Shown here: positions 34,959 through 44,718 of the stretch, piece after piece
Layout of the letters: each line of letters opens with the position of its first letter
Position numbering within the stretch: the stretch's first letter is position 1
Assembly: GCA_028641055.1 (NCBI GenBank)
Contig: CM054063.1
Span: 43,062,328-43,126,327 of the forward strand
Direction: 5' to 3'
DNA from: Alopecurus myosuroides
Taxonomy: Eukaryota; Streptophyta; Magnoliopsida; Poales; Poaceae
DNA length: 64,000 bases
The notes under the pieces: model-generated
Database searches by the model: none
What the model was told of the DNA's origin: nothing
What the model saw: only the letters and a program-made list of their open reading frames with translations
Program-made: the position numbers and the translations under genes

Positions 34959-35057
34959 CTCCTTCGGTCCCAAAAGTGGATGTATCTAACAATAAAACAT
35001 GTCTAGATGCGACCACTTTTGCCCAACTTTGAGACAATTAATATGGGACGGAGGGAG
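34959..35057. mobile_element. Stowaway MITE
   Basis: Ends CTCCTTCGGTCCC and (inverted) CTCCCTCCGTCCC are the Stowaway signature; flanking TA dinucleotides at 34957-34958 and 35058-35059 are the target duplication. Size 99 bp. Confidence 0.85.
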
Positions 35058-35755
35058 TAGATCATTGTACATGCTCTAATCAACAGTTCAAGCGTGCAGT
35101 ACCGCTGCCCGGTGTGCACAAAACCTGCCTTTAGTTGAGGAATGGGGATAATCATTTTTTTTCTCCGAAAAAGGGATAACACCAAGCCTATGTATCCATT
35201 GATGCAATAATGCCGCAAAGGGTTGATTTGACATAGTTTCACTCAGTTTACAAATTAGACTAAAACCTATTTCAGCTCAGAAGGATAATGTTCAGGGGGA
35301 AATAAATGATTTGTTTTTTCGGATTTGCTAATTCTCAGTCGCCTGAGAATTAGCTAAATCTCAGTCAACTTATACCATTGAATTATGTGATAAGATTAGT
35401 GCAACCGTTGGTCTTGTATCCCTGTGTTGTACTCGTACAGGGGGCATAGCGACTTCATTTTTCTTCGAGCGTGCCCCTGGGCTGCTGGCCGCTGCTAGGG
35501 GCTACGTGCCTACGTGGGCTTTGAGGCAGTGGCCTTTTTTGCTTGTTTTTTGTTTCCTCTATTTGTGATTTATTTGGCGTTTTTTTCTTATTGTTTGCAG
35601 GTATTCATGACATTTTCTACCTTTTGAAACGTAAAAGAAATTCGTGTGCAATTGAGACTCAGGATTCGTGCTTACATATTGGATGCAGTGAAGATTACCA
35701 CAATTGTACATGTTCTGCACCTAGAATTTTATTCAATATAATTATGATTTCTTCA

Positions 35756-36150
35756 GTTGCACGTGGGTTGCAACTGGTATTTTCTCAGTTACATATGACT
35801 TACTATCAAAAAAAAAAATCAATTGCACTTTAGGTTACGACTGAGATTTTAGTAGTGTACATGAGTTACAACTTAGATTTCTCAGTACGTGTGGGTTGTA
35901 ACTGAGATTTTCCGAGTAGCATATGGTTTGCAAGTGAGATTTATTAGTTTCATACCGGTCGCAACTGAGATTTTCTAGTTGCACGTGAGTTGCAACTTAA
36001 ATTTTTTCAGTTGCACATCGGTTGCAACCTAGATTTTCTAGTTGCAAGTGAGATACAACCGAGATTTTCTCGTGTTGCACGTGGGTTGCAACTCAATTAT
36101 CTTAGTTGCACATGAGATGCAACTGATAATTTCTCTAGCCGCAAGTGGGC
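35756..36150 (+). repeat. Left-arm dyad repeat array (~32-bp period)
   Basis: At least 11 diverged copies of a unit built on GTTGCAACTGAGATTTTCTC with AGTTGCACGTG; the TTGCAAC and GTTGCA parts form small dyads. Related copies lie in the right arm at 43525-43740. Confidence 0.7.
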
Positions 36151-36166
36151 TGTAACTTAATTTTTT

Positions 36167-36260
36167 GGGATAATTAACAAGGTGCCCTCAGTTGGCACCA
36201 CGACCTCAGTTTTACCCCTAGCGCCGAATCGACCTCACTTTTGCCCCTAGTCAGTGCGCA
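36167..36260 (+). repeat. MULE left terminal inverted repeat
   Basis: About 94 bp, matching the inverted right end at 43412-43507 with scattered mismatches; both contain TTTTGCCCCTAGTC or a one-base variant and end inward at TGCGCA. Confidence 0.8.
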
Positions 36261-36337
36261 AGGACTCCTTTCGCTGCTCCCACCGTTATGTTCGGCCCCC
36301 CGTTAGGATCCTGACCTGTGGGACCCATCATAGAACC

Positions 36338-36440
36338 GTTGGCGCGGCCTGTGGGCCCCAGCTGTTGAGCGTTGGCGCGGTTTGTGTGCTCCAGCTGTTG
36401 ACGGTTGGCGCTGCATGTGGGCCCCACCTGTTGACCGTTC
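36338..36440 (+). repeat. 33-bp minisatellite, three copies
   Basis: GTTGGCG motifs at 36338, 36371 and 36404 mark three 33-bp units containing GTGGGCCCCAGCTGTTGA, just inside the left terminal repeat. Confidence 0.75.
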
Positions 36441-36945
36441 CTTGCGGCCCAATGTCACATGAGGCCCAATGTCAACATGTAGACTACACATTATCCATTT
36501 ATATTTATTAATCACTACATGCAGACTACGCATTATTCATTTATTAAACCATCAAATTAGTCGTATTAATAATATAAAATATACTGTGCTCAACTCAAAT
36601 TTTTTATGTTATCTTAGAAAACATAATGCAGCTCTTTTAGAAAATATTATTCGCTAAAGCACATCTCTTATATATAAATTTTGTTTACAATGTGCAGATT
36701 TTAAAGCGATGATTAGAAAGGATAAAACTTCTAAACAGTGGGTACATTTGGACAAATATAAGAACATAACTTTATATATAGGGCTTATATATAATTAAAC
36801 ATACTTAGAAAGGATAACTGGCCCCACTTTACATATAATCAGTGGGGCCGGATAAACATTACGTTTAACTAAAAAAAAAAGGGCTAGCCCTAACTGCTCC
36901 CGCTCTGCATGCATGCGGGAGCCCTTCCCGCCCTCCGGCGCCGCC

Positions 36946-37380
36946 CTACTTCCTCCACTCCGCCGCCCAGATCTCCATCTCCTGCTTGATCCGGGCGCTG
37001 CGGTTCTCCGCCCGCATCCTCTCCTCCTGCCTCTCACGGGACCGCTTGATGCTGGTCCGGAAAGCCTTCGCGTCCTCCTTCGCCTCCTTCTTCTCCATCG
37101 CCTTCAACTCCTTCTTCTCCAGCCGCTCCAGTCTCTTGAGGCGGCGGTTCGTCTTGGGGGAGATGTCCGACGTCTTGGTGGTGGTGGAAGGGACGGGGCG
37201 GTGGACGAAGGGCGGCGTCGGCGATCGCTCCCGATTGGGAGAGTCGTCGACGGGAAGCACGATGGGCAGGACGTCCAACTCCGCCTCGGGCCACTCGGCC
37301 TCGTACCAAGGCAGAGCCTTGGGGTGGTTGTCCTCGTCGGAGACCGACTCCGGGCTTGAAGGTAGTGAGTAGGAAGACAT
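36946..37380 (-). CDS. MULE ORF A: 144-residue hypothetical protein
   Basis: The ORF starts at an ATG at 37380 (MSSYSLPSSPESVSDEDNHP) and is open to a stop at 36946. The N-terminal half is Ser/Pro-rich and acidic with an aromatic patch (LPWYEAEWPEAEL). The C-terminal half (about residues 80-140) is Lys/Glu/Arg-rich and predicted helical, containing RLKRLERLEKKELKAMEKKE, and ends in IWAAEWRK. No known domain was recognised and no function is assigned. A minus-strand TATA-like TTTAAATATT lies about 75 bp upstream (37454-37463), giving gene-like spacing. GC content and codon use contrast with the AT-rich DNA left of it. It may be a captured gene fragment or an element-borne gene. Confidence 0.5.
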   Translation of the reverse strand: MSSYSLPSSPESVSDEDNHPKALPWYEAEWPEAELDVLPIVLPVDDSPNRERSPTPPFVHRPVPSTTTKTSDISPKTNRRLKRLERLEKKELKAMEKKEAKEDAKAFRTSIKRSRERQEERMRAENRSARIKQEMEIWAAEWRK

Positions 37381-37453
37381 TGTGCCTTAGGGCTTGAAGG
37401 GAGAGAAGGGCAAATGGCTGGAGAGGGATGAGAATATGGAGGACGACTGAAGG

Positions 37454-37463
37454 AATATTTAAA
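37454..37463 (-). promoter_or_regulatory. TATA-like box upstream of MULE ORF A
   Basis: Minus-strand TTTAAATATT, about 75 bp before the ATG at 37380. Spacing is plausible for a plant core promoter; no expression evidence is available. Confidence 0.4.
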
Positions 37464-37721
37464 GACACGATTAGACGTGAATTTATTTGGGTAGATGAAG
37501 CAAACTGTGTGAAAACCTTGGATGCGTGGTCAAAGTGGTGTAGAACAGGCATAGGCGTAGGCGTAGACCGGACAGCTATTGATACGGAGTACGAGCGCGT
37601 GTGCATTCGTCAGTCGAAGTGATTCGACGTTGCATGCGTGTATTAAAGAGGTGAAGAGAAGAAAGTCCAAAGTCTCACGCCAAATCCTGCCTCGCTGCAT
37701 ATGCATTGATGCGTATCTTCT

Positions 37722-37871
37722 GAAAACTAGGCGTGGAGGGCTGCGTCGCTGCAAATGCGACGCGACTCGTGTTTCTGAAACCAGGCGTGGAGGGCTGCGT
37801 CGCTGCAAATGCGACGCGACTCGTGTTTCTAAAACAAGGCGTGCAGGGCTGCTGCAAATGCGACGCGACGT
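37722..37871 (+). repeat. 54-bp minisatellite with palindromic core
   Basis: GCGTGGAGGG/GCGTGCAGGG starts at 37731, 37785 and 37839 show a 54-bp period, with a shorter last unit. Each unit contains CGTCGCTGCAAATGCGACG, whose ends are inverted. The period is a multiple of three, so short ORFs cross it in frame, but no gene is supported. Confidence 0.75.
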
Positions 37872-38292
37872 TAACTATTTTCTTCTTCTGCCACGTTGTT
37901 TACTCTGAAAAAACGAGGCGTGCATGCACCGGGCTGGTGAACGGGGCCGTTACATTGAGACAAAACACCCAGTCCATGCACCGCTTCATTTTCGGTCGTT
38001 TGATCGTAAGGAACGGTGCAGATCGAGTCCATGCATGCAAACTACGGCGGCAACGGCCTGCAGACGCTTAGACGAGCGCTTCTCTGTGCGGGACGCGATC
38101 CTCTGACTTGAGGTCACTGACAAATGGAGCACATCACACACACCGGACCCACGTGTCATGGGCGAAAGTCAGAGAACATAAGGTGGGCAAAGTAAGAGGA
38201 TCTCGTTCCCTCTGTTCTTAAGACATGTACAAGTACAATAGTGTAGACGGGTGCTGTCTGCACTACTCGGCCATGTCGACATTTTTAGAGAT

Positions 38293-40105
38293 ATTTGCTT
38301 GGTTGTGCTAGGATATCCCATAGGAACACAAAACAAAAAGGTAGAACCCACCTCTTCGGAAGATTCACGGTGTTTGGTCCGATACAGGAGTTTCACCCTG
38401 TAATCGCCTACGAGAGAGAAGTGGATGCCGGTGAAGCCGGGTCACACCCCAGAGAGCAATCTTGGACATACAAAGCACACAACACACCTATACTAACATG
38501 GTATGGCACCCCCTAGCTTGTGTTGGGATCCATACGCTCTGTAGCCCCCCTCCCGGTGAAACCCTAGCCCCGTTGGAGAAATACCGGACTTATACGGAAA
38601 CACGCGGTAACAGCGTCGAAAGGGGGTAGCAATGTGGAACTATTTGCTTGGTTGTGCTAGGATAGCCCATAGTAACACAAAACAAAAAGGTAGAACCCAC
38701 CTCTTCGGAAGATTCACGGTGTTTGGTCCGATACGGGAGTTTCACCCTGTAATCGCCTACGAGAGAGAAGTGGATGCCGGTGAAGCCGGGTCACACCCCA
38801 GAGAGCAATCTTGGACATACAAAGCACAAAACACACCTATACTAACATGGTATGGCACCCCCTAGCTTGTGTTGGGATCCATACGCTCCGTAGCCCCCCT
38901 CCCGGTGAAACCCTAGCCCCGCTGGAGAAATACCGGACTTATACGGAAACACGCGGTAACAGCGTCGAAAGGGGGTAGCAATGTGGAACTATTTGCTTGG
39001 TTGTTCTAGGATAGCCCATAGGAACACAAAACAAAAAGGTAGAACCCACCTCTTTGGAAGATTCACGGTGTTTGGTCCGATACAGGAGTTTCACCCTCTA
39101 ATCGCCTACGAGAGAGAAGTGGATGCCGGTGAAGCCGGGTCACACCCCAGAGAGCAATCTTGGACATACAAAGCACACAACACACCTATACTAACATGGT
39201 ATGGCACCCCCTATCTTGTGTTGGGATCCATACGCTCCGTAGCCCCCCTCCCGGTGAAACCCTAGCCCCGCTGGAGAAATACCGGACTTATACGGAAACA
39301 CGCGGTAACAGCGTCGAAAGGGGGTAGCAATGTGGAACTATTTGCTTGGTTGTGCTAGGATAGCCCATAGTAACACAAAACAAAAAGGTAGAACCCACCT
39401 CTTCGGAATATTCACGGTGTTTGGTCCGATACAGGAGTTTCACCCTGTAATCGCCTACGAGAGAGAAGTGGATGCCGGTGAAGCCGGGTCACACCCCAGA
39501 GAGCAATATTGGACATACAAAGCACACAACACACCTATACTAACATGGTATGGCACCCCCTAGCTTGTGTTGGGATCCAGACGCTCCGTGGCCTCCCAGT
39601 GAAACCCTAGCCCCGCTGGAGAAATACCGGACTTATACGGAAACACGCGGTAACAGCGTCGAAAGGGGGTAGCAATGTGGAACTATTTGCTTGGTTGTGC
39701 TAGGATAGCCCATAGGAACACAAAACAAAAAGGTAGAACCCACCTCTTCGGAAGATTCACGGTGTTTGGTCCGATACAGGAGTTTCACCCTGTAATCGCC
39801 TACGAGAGAGAAGTGGATGCCGATGAAGCCGGGTCACACCCCAGAGAGCAATATTGGACATACAAAGCACACAACACACCTATACTAACATGGTATGGCA
39901 CCCCCTAGCTTGTGTTGGGATCCAGGCGCTCCGTGGCCTCCCGGTGAAACCCTAGGCCCGCTGGAGAAATACCGGACTTATACGGAAACACGCGGTAACA
40001 ACGTCGAAAGGGGGTAGCAATGTGGAACTATTTGCTTGGTTGTGCTAGGATAGCCCATAGGAACACAAAACAAAAAGGTAGAACCCACCTCTTCGGAAGA
40101 TTCAC
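38293..40105 (+). repeat. Satellite-like array, ~349-bp unit, five copies plus a partial
   Basis: Units start at about 38283 (first bases missing), 38632, 38981, 39330, 39675 and 40020, giving periods of 349, 349, 345 and 345 bp. The last unit stops after about 85 bp at TTCGGAAGATTCAC. Units differ by only a few bases each, so the array is recently amplified or homogenised. Each contains a 73-94 codon ORF (MWNYLLGC...), but the period is not a multiple of three and no start context or domain supports coding. Confidence 0.9.
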
Positions 40106-41030
40106 AATGTTTCCACCTCTTATTCTTTGAAATCTCTAGTCTTGTATTCGAGGAATCTCATTTTAGTGATGGATTTCGTTCTAATGTTTATAAATCCTAT
40201 TTATATTTTTTACTAGACTTGTATTAGACCTATATAATGCAATTCCGAAGCCCAAAAATTTATTGGATGAATATTCGTATTATTTATTTTCTTTTGAATA
40301 ATAATGGTTTTAATCGAAAATCGTAAATAAAACAAGTTTAAAACATCAAAATGAAAAAATAACTTTGGATCTTTCTTAGTCACACCAAAATGAAGCTTTG
40401 GTGAGATTTTGACCTTATTTGAGTTCAAAAGGTTTGAAACTCATCTCATTATCTTGAACTCTACTACACTGTTCAAGATATCATATGTTACACAAGGTTT
40501 TTTCGTTCCATTCTTTATAAGACAGGTTTATATTTTTTTCTCGTTACTATATGACATAACACTACTATGTGCGTCGCCAATATATTTTTTCGATTTTTTT
40601 TTGAATTATTTATGCTCATTTCAAGCTTGGTCAACCCTTTGTTTGACCAGCCGAAAAGCTTCTAGAAGGAAACACAGAGATTCGACCTGGGCTGTTGGAT
40701 CGACGCCTTCTAGAAGGAATCGTGCATCGGACGGATGCGCTCGCAGCCACAGCGATCCGCGAGACGTTCGTTCTGCGCTCTGATTGGTTGGTACGTTGGC
40801 CACAGGGATCGATGGTTCTACATATGATTTCTTTGCTGTTAAGTATTATAAACCATGTTATTTAAATAAAAAATATAATGAAACTTCAGATTTACTACAG
40901 AGATGATTTTTATCAGTTTTACATATGATTTTCTATTAAACCATGTTATTTAAATAAAAAATAAAAAATAGAAGAATTATTCAAAACATAATGAAACTTC
41001 AGATTTACACTATACATGTAGAATAGATGT
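40106..41030. other. Unassigned AT-rich spacer in the MULE
   Basis: No gene is recognised. A short direct repeat (TTTCT..TAAACCATGTTATTTAAATA) occurs at about 40846-40870 and 40930-40955. A small GC-richer patch at 40620-40800 gives ORFs on both strands without domain signal. Confidence 0.4.
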
Positions 41031-41815
41031 CTACCCTAGCTTCGGACCTCATTTGAAGCACATTTCTCACGAGAATTGAGCGATGGTTGCAAATGAGCAT
41101 AAAAAATTCAAAACAAATCAAAATGGCATGAATCCAGCGCACAACGTTGTTATATGTGATATAGTTGATCCTCAAATTTCTATGGATAATTTTGGCAAGG
41201 TCGAAATTTTCATGAAATTATAAATGGGGGTGTTTACCCTAGCTTCGGACCTCATTTGAAGCACATTTCTCACGAGAATTGAGCGATGGTTGCAAATGAG
41301 CATAAAAATTCAAAACAAATCAAAATGACATGAATCCAACGCACAACGTTGTTATATGTGCTATAGTTGATCCTCAAATTTCTATGGATAATTTTGGCAA
41401 GGTCGAATTTTTCATGAAATTATAAATGGGGGTGTTTACCCTAGCTTCGGACCTCATTTGAAGCACATTTCTCACGAGAATTGAGCGATGGTTGCAAATG
41501 AGCATAAAAAATTCAAAACAAATCAAAATGACATGAATCCAACGCACAATGTTGTTATATGTGCTATAGTTGATCCTCCAATTTATTTGGTTAATTTTGG
41601 CAAGGTAGAATTTTTCATGAAATTATAAATGGGGGTATTTACCCTTGCTTCGGACCTCATTTGAAGCACATTTCTCACGAGAATAGAGCGATGGTTTTAA
41701 ATGAGCATAAAAAATTCAAAACAAATCAAAATGACATGAATCCAACGCACAACGTTGTTATATGTGATTTACCCTAGCTTCAGACCTCATTTGAAGCACA
41801 TTTGCCCAAATTTTG
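41031..41815 (+). repeat. ~203-bp tandem repeat, four copies
   Basis: TTCGGACCTCATTTGAAGC occurs at 41041, 41244, 41446 and 41649, with a final variant at 41779 after a 130-bp shortened unit. Copies are about 95% alike by eye. AT-rich, no coding signal. Confidence 0.85.
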
Positions 41816-42104
41816 GAATGACTTAGTTCAACATGCATCATATATACAACATTATTCAAACATTCTTTTCGCTTTTAATCTACATTCTGGCTCGTGATTG
41901 CGTTCAGAAATACTCAAAATTAATTAAAAACGCGAACTCGTTGAAATAGGCTCAAATTCATAGATTCGAAGATAGTTTTATAGAAAGCTAGACGACATAA
42001 TTTAACTAAAAATATTGGAAAAACTTTAAAAAAAACTACGGTTGCCCGAGAGGCTCGCCGCGATCACCCGGCCTAGTCGTCGCCCTCCTCCTAGACGTCG
42101 TCCT

Positions 42105-42833
42105 CTACTCCTCTTCATCGTCGTCCTCATCGCTGTCGTCGTAGGCCAGCATGCTGGAGGGCCCCGCCTCGTGGTCGTTCTTGGCTAAGGGCGATGGGTT
42201 CGCCAGCGTAGCGATCGCATGCCGCTCCGCTCTGCCTCGGATCCGCAGCCGGTGCAGCTGCGCCTGCTCGGAGGGATGGCGGTGGTCCCGCCTCTCGCTC
42301 TGCAGGGCAGCCTTGCGCCGGTCGCTCTCGTACAGCGCGACGACCGCCTGTTGCTCATCCGACGCCGCGGTTGCGGCGAGCTCCCGGTAGACCTGGCGCT
42401 CCGCCTGCTCCCTCTGGTGGGTGTCCAGGGATGCACGAACAGCGGCAGCCTCGGCCGCTGCCGCCGCCTCCTTTAGCCAGGAGCGGACCGTGTGGAACGC
42501 CTCCTCGTTCCGCCATGTTTCGAACGAGTAGACGGTGGCGTGCGGCTCGGGCCAGATAGGCTGCATCCGCCTGAGCCTGCTCCAGCGCGGCGCCTCCTGC
42601 GGCGGCTCCTGCTCGGGCGCCGCCTCCTCCTGCGGCGGCTCCTGCTCGGGCGCCGCCTCCTCCGGCGGCTGCTCCTGCTCGGGCCCCGCCTCCTCCTGCG
42701 ACAGCTGCTGCTCGGGCGCTGCCTCCTCCGACGCCGGCTGCTCGTTCTCCTCGCCGTCATTGTGGCCCCGCGTCGCGGCCGTGGGTCGGCAGTACAACGG
42801 CGAGGGGCGCCATGCACGGAGTCGGCGGGGCAT
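42105..42833 (-). CDS. MULE ORF B: 242-residue hypothetical protein with EEAAPEQEPPQ repeats
   Basis: I place the start at the ATG at 42833 (MPRRLRAWRPSPLYCRPTAA); an upstream in-frame ATG at 43190 would add a His/Arg/Pro-rich extension of low complexity. From residue about 35 there are four 11-residue repeats of the type EEAAPEQEPPQ. These are followed by a Trp-containing segment (IWPEPHATVYSFETWRNEEA), an Ala-rich helix, an Arg/Gln/Glu-rich helical region and an acidic tail (DDSDEDDDEEE). No family is recognised and no function is assigned. A TATA-like CTACAAAAGG lies about 110 bp upstream on the minus strand. The GC content is high, unlike the AT-rich array next to it, which is compatible with capture of a genic fragment. 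Confidence 0.45.
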   Translation of the reverse strand: MPRRLRAWRPSPLYCRPTAATRGHNDGEENEQPASEEAAPEQQLSQEEAGPEQEQPPEEAAPEQEPPQEEAAPEQEPPQEAPRWSRLRRMQPIWPEPHATVYSFETWRNEEAFHTVRSWLKEAAAAAEAAAVRASLDTHQREQAERQVYRELAATAASDEQQAVVALYESDRRKAALQSERRDHRHPSEQAQLHRLRIRGRAERHAIATLANPSPLAKNDHEAGPSSMLAYDDSDEDDDEEE

Positions 42834-42935
42834 CGTCTCGGGGTGTCTGGTGAAGTGCGGCGAGGGCGATGAGAGTTTGTGCGGTGAGGACGAGGAGATG
42901 AACGGCGAGAATGGGGAGAGCGGCGAGCGGTGAGG

Positions 42936-42947
42936 GGCCTTTTGTAG
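42936..42947 (-). promoter_or_regulatory. TATA-like box upstream of MULE ORF B
   Basis: Minus-strand GCTACAAAAGGC, about 105-115 bp before the chosen ATG. This spacing supports the 42833 start over the 43190 one. Confidence 0.35.
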
Positions 42948-43411
42948 CCCTGGCGGGTCATTTACTGCGACGCGCGTGCCGTTACTCCGGCAGACTTTGA
43001 ACGACCCGGGGGCCCACGGTTTTTCCACGCGTCGCTGACAGCTCTGGCCAGCGTGGGCTGCCCCGCCTTTTCGCCCCCCAAGCCGAACCCAGCGGTGGTG
43101 GTGGTGGTGGTGCCGCAGGTGCTCGTAGCGCAGCAGGGGATGGTGCGGCGGTGGCGGCGGCGTGAGCGGCAGCGCACGACGGCGGGTCAACTAAATTGGG
43201 CGGCAGCGCACGACGGTGGTGGCGGGAAACTCGGGTGTGGACTATTCAGCGTAGTCAACTAATTGCGCGGTCCTACCTGTAAGCTCCGGATGGTTTCAAC
43301 GAACTTGGCAGTCCCACCCGGACCCACTTTGCGAAACGGAGTCTGACTCCTCGGTCCCACTTCGCGAAACGGAGTCGACTCCAAACTTACCGTTCCAGCC
43401 TCTCCATAGTA

Positions 43412-43507
43412 GTTGCGCACAGACTAGGGGCAAAACTGAGGTCGATTCAGCTCTAGGGGTAAAACTGAGTACAAGTGGTCCGCTATGGGCAATTCGATAA
43501 ATGACCC
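43412..43507 (-). repeat. MULE right terminal inverted repeat
   Basis: The inverted counterpart of 36167-36260. It ends GATAAATGACCC and is followed by the TAATTTTTT duplication. Confidence 0.8.
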
Positions 43508-43524
43508 TAATTTTTTTTCGGTTT

Positions 43525-43740
43525 CACATATGTTGCAACTAAGAATTTTTAGTTTGTAACTGCAGACTTCCTAGCTTCTGCACATCAGATGCAACTAAGA
43601 ATTTCTCTAGTTAGACATGTGTTGAAACTAAGTTTTTTGTAGTTGCATATGAGTTATAACTGAGATGTAACTAAGATTTTCTTTAGTTGCACATTGGTTG
43701 TAACTGATTTTTTCCAGTCGCATATGTATTTGAGATATTT
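43525..43740 (+). repeat. Right-arm dyad repeats of the outer element
   Basis: About five or six diverged copies of the GTTGCAACTAAGATTTTCTTTAG-like unit, matching the left arm (35756-36150). Confidence 0.6.
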
Positions 43741-44148
43741 ATGCAGTACTCAATGATTTGTAATTGTGGTTTTGCAGGATTTCGTATATGCAACTAAGGC
43801 TAGCTTTACGCTCTGTGTGCTGTGTGCAAACTAATGAGCACCCGACTGAGGCTCAGTAACACGTGTCGTCTGATCTGATGTATGTTTGAAGCCCAGCACG
43901 GAGACTTACACATGGGCCAGGTCCGGCCTAGAAAAATTAAGCGGACACGTGAAAACCATGAAAAAATGACCGGGACAAAAAAGAAAAACTCAAACGCTTC
44001 GTTGATCAGCTGCTGACGTCAGCCGACTGAGATTTAAATCTCAGGCGACTGATCTCTAGGCGCGCCCTTTTTTTTTTCTACAGAAAACGAAGTGGTCTCC
44101 ATACGTCCGATTTGCAGATCGAATAAATCACTCCAAATTATCCGGCTT

Positions 44149-44400
44149 CTCATAGTGGGTGGTAACATCACACATATTTAGGCAAAAAAGATGATGTGGC
44201 AGATGATTAATGAGGAGAGAGATGGTTGTGGTAACATAATATGTTACCGTAACATCACACATACCAATGCACTATGAGTCTAGAAACTAATAAATGCACG
44301 CATGCATGACACTACACTTATGTTACTCCCCACTATGAGGGTAGTAACATAGACTAGTAACATTGGCAAGTTACTACTCTAAGTTACTCCCCACTATGAG
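44149..44400. mobile_element. MITE with CTCATAGTGGG ends
   Basis: The left end CTCATAGTGGGTGGTAAC and the right end read inward CTCATAGTGGGGAGTAAC are near-identical inverted repeats. The 252-bp element is full of GTAACAT motifs. It resembles a MITE common in Triticeae, but I could not define a target duplication, so the superfamily is open. Confidence 0.7.
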
Positions 44401-44650
44401 CAGATACCGTCGTACTGCCCATATGCCTTCCAACCGTCGCATGCCGCTTGGGATGAAAAGTAATGCGAGGAAGCTCAACGTCCTCCCCTTGACTCTTGAG
44501 AAATGAAAAGATGTGCACGTATATGTACCAGTTGGACCAACCTTTCTCCACTAGGGACTCTTCGCGTGAAGCGTCAGCCCCTTCGCTTCAAATTCCAGTA
44601 AACCAGTTAATTGTGCTGTTACCGTTGCCACGGAACGCAGCCATGGAGGA

Positions 44651-44658
44651 TATTTAAA
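44651..44658 (+). promoter_or_regulatory. TATA-like box of the DUF674 gene
   Basis: TATTTAAA, 61-68 bp upstream of the ATG at 44719. Confidence 0.5.
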
Positions 44659-44718
44659 GGACAATTATGCAACTACTGAACTCACCCCTACGAAAATACT
44701 TCATCGTTTCCATCAACC

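Larger units (their letters stand above)
36167..43507. mobile_element. 7.3-kb Mutator-like element (MULE) without recognisable transposase
   Basis: The left end (GGGATAATTAACAAGG) and the right end read inward (GGGTCATTTATCGAATT) form inverted repeats of about 95 bp, sharing blocks such as CTCAGTTTTACCCCTAG and GAATCGACCTCA. It is flanked by a perfect 9-bp duplication TAATTTTTT (36158-36166, 43508-43516), the Mutator hallmark. Inside are two minus-strand gene-like ORFs (36946-37380 and 42105-42833), a 33-bp and a 54-bp minisatellite, a 349-bp satellite array and a 203-bp repeat array. No MURA/MULE transposase motif is seen, so mobility would depend on a transposase from elsewhere. Confidence 0.85.
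35321..44067. mobile_element. Outer TIR element with subterminal dyad repeats (split by the MULE)
   Basis: The left end (35321, GGATTTGCTAATTCTCAG) and the right end read from 44067 share TCAGTCGCCTGAGA and TAAATCTCAGTC in the same order, an imperfect inverted repeat of about 50 bp. The arms left of 36158 and right of 43516 sum to about 1.4 kb and carry the same roughly 32-bp TTGCAACTGAGATTTTCT repeats. A 9-bp T-rich duplication (TGTTTTTTC, TTTTTTTTC) is possible. No transposase is seen; a Mutator-like non-autonomous element is my best guess. Confidence 0.55.

Noticed and set aside
35756..36150. Regularly spaced ~32-bp repeats resembling a CRISPR array
   Set aside because: Units are diverged and directly adjacent without unique spacers, lie in the arms of a TIR element, and the genome is a plant.
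38632..39908. Repeated ORFs of 77-94 codons (MWNYLLGC...) as a gene family
   Set aside because: They are one per satellite unit, the period is not a multiple of three, and no domain or promoter is seen; openness follows from near-identity of the units.
42371..43177. Several long ORFs on both strands overlapping MULE ORF B
   Set aside because: They arise from high GC and the repeated GCC/GGC codons of the 11-residue repeat; only one frame has a sensible acidic tail and a TATA-like spacing.
42834..43190. N-terminal extension of MULE ORF B from the upstream ATG
   Set aside because: Low-complexity His/Arg/Pro sequence, and it would place the start upstream of the TATA-like motif at about 42940.
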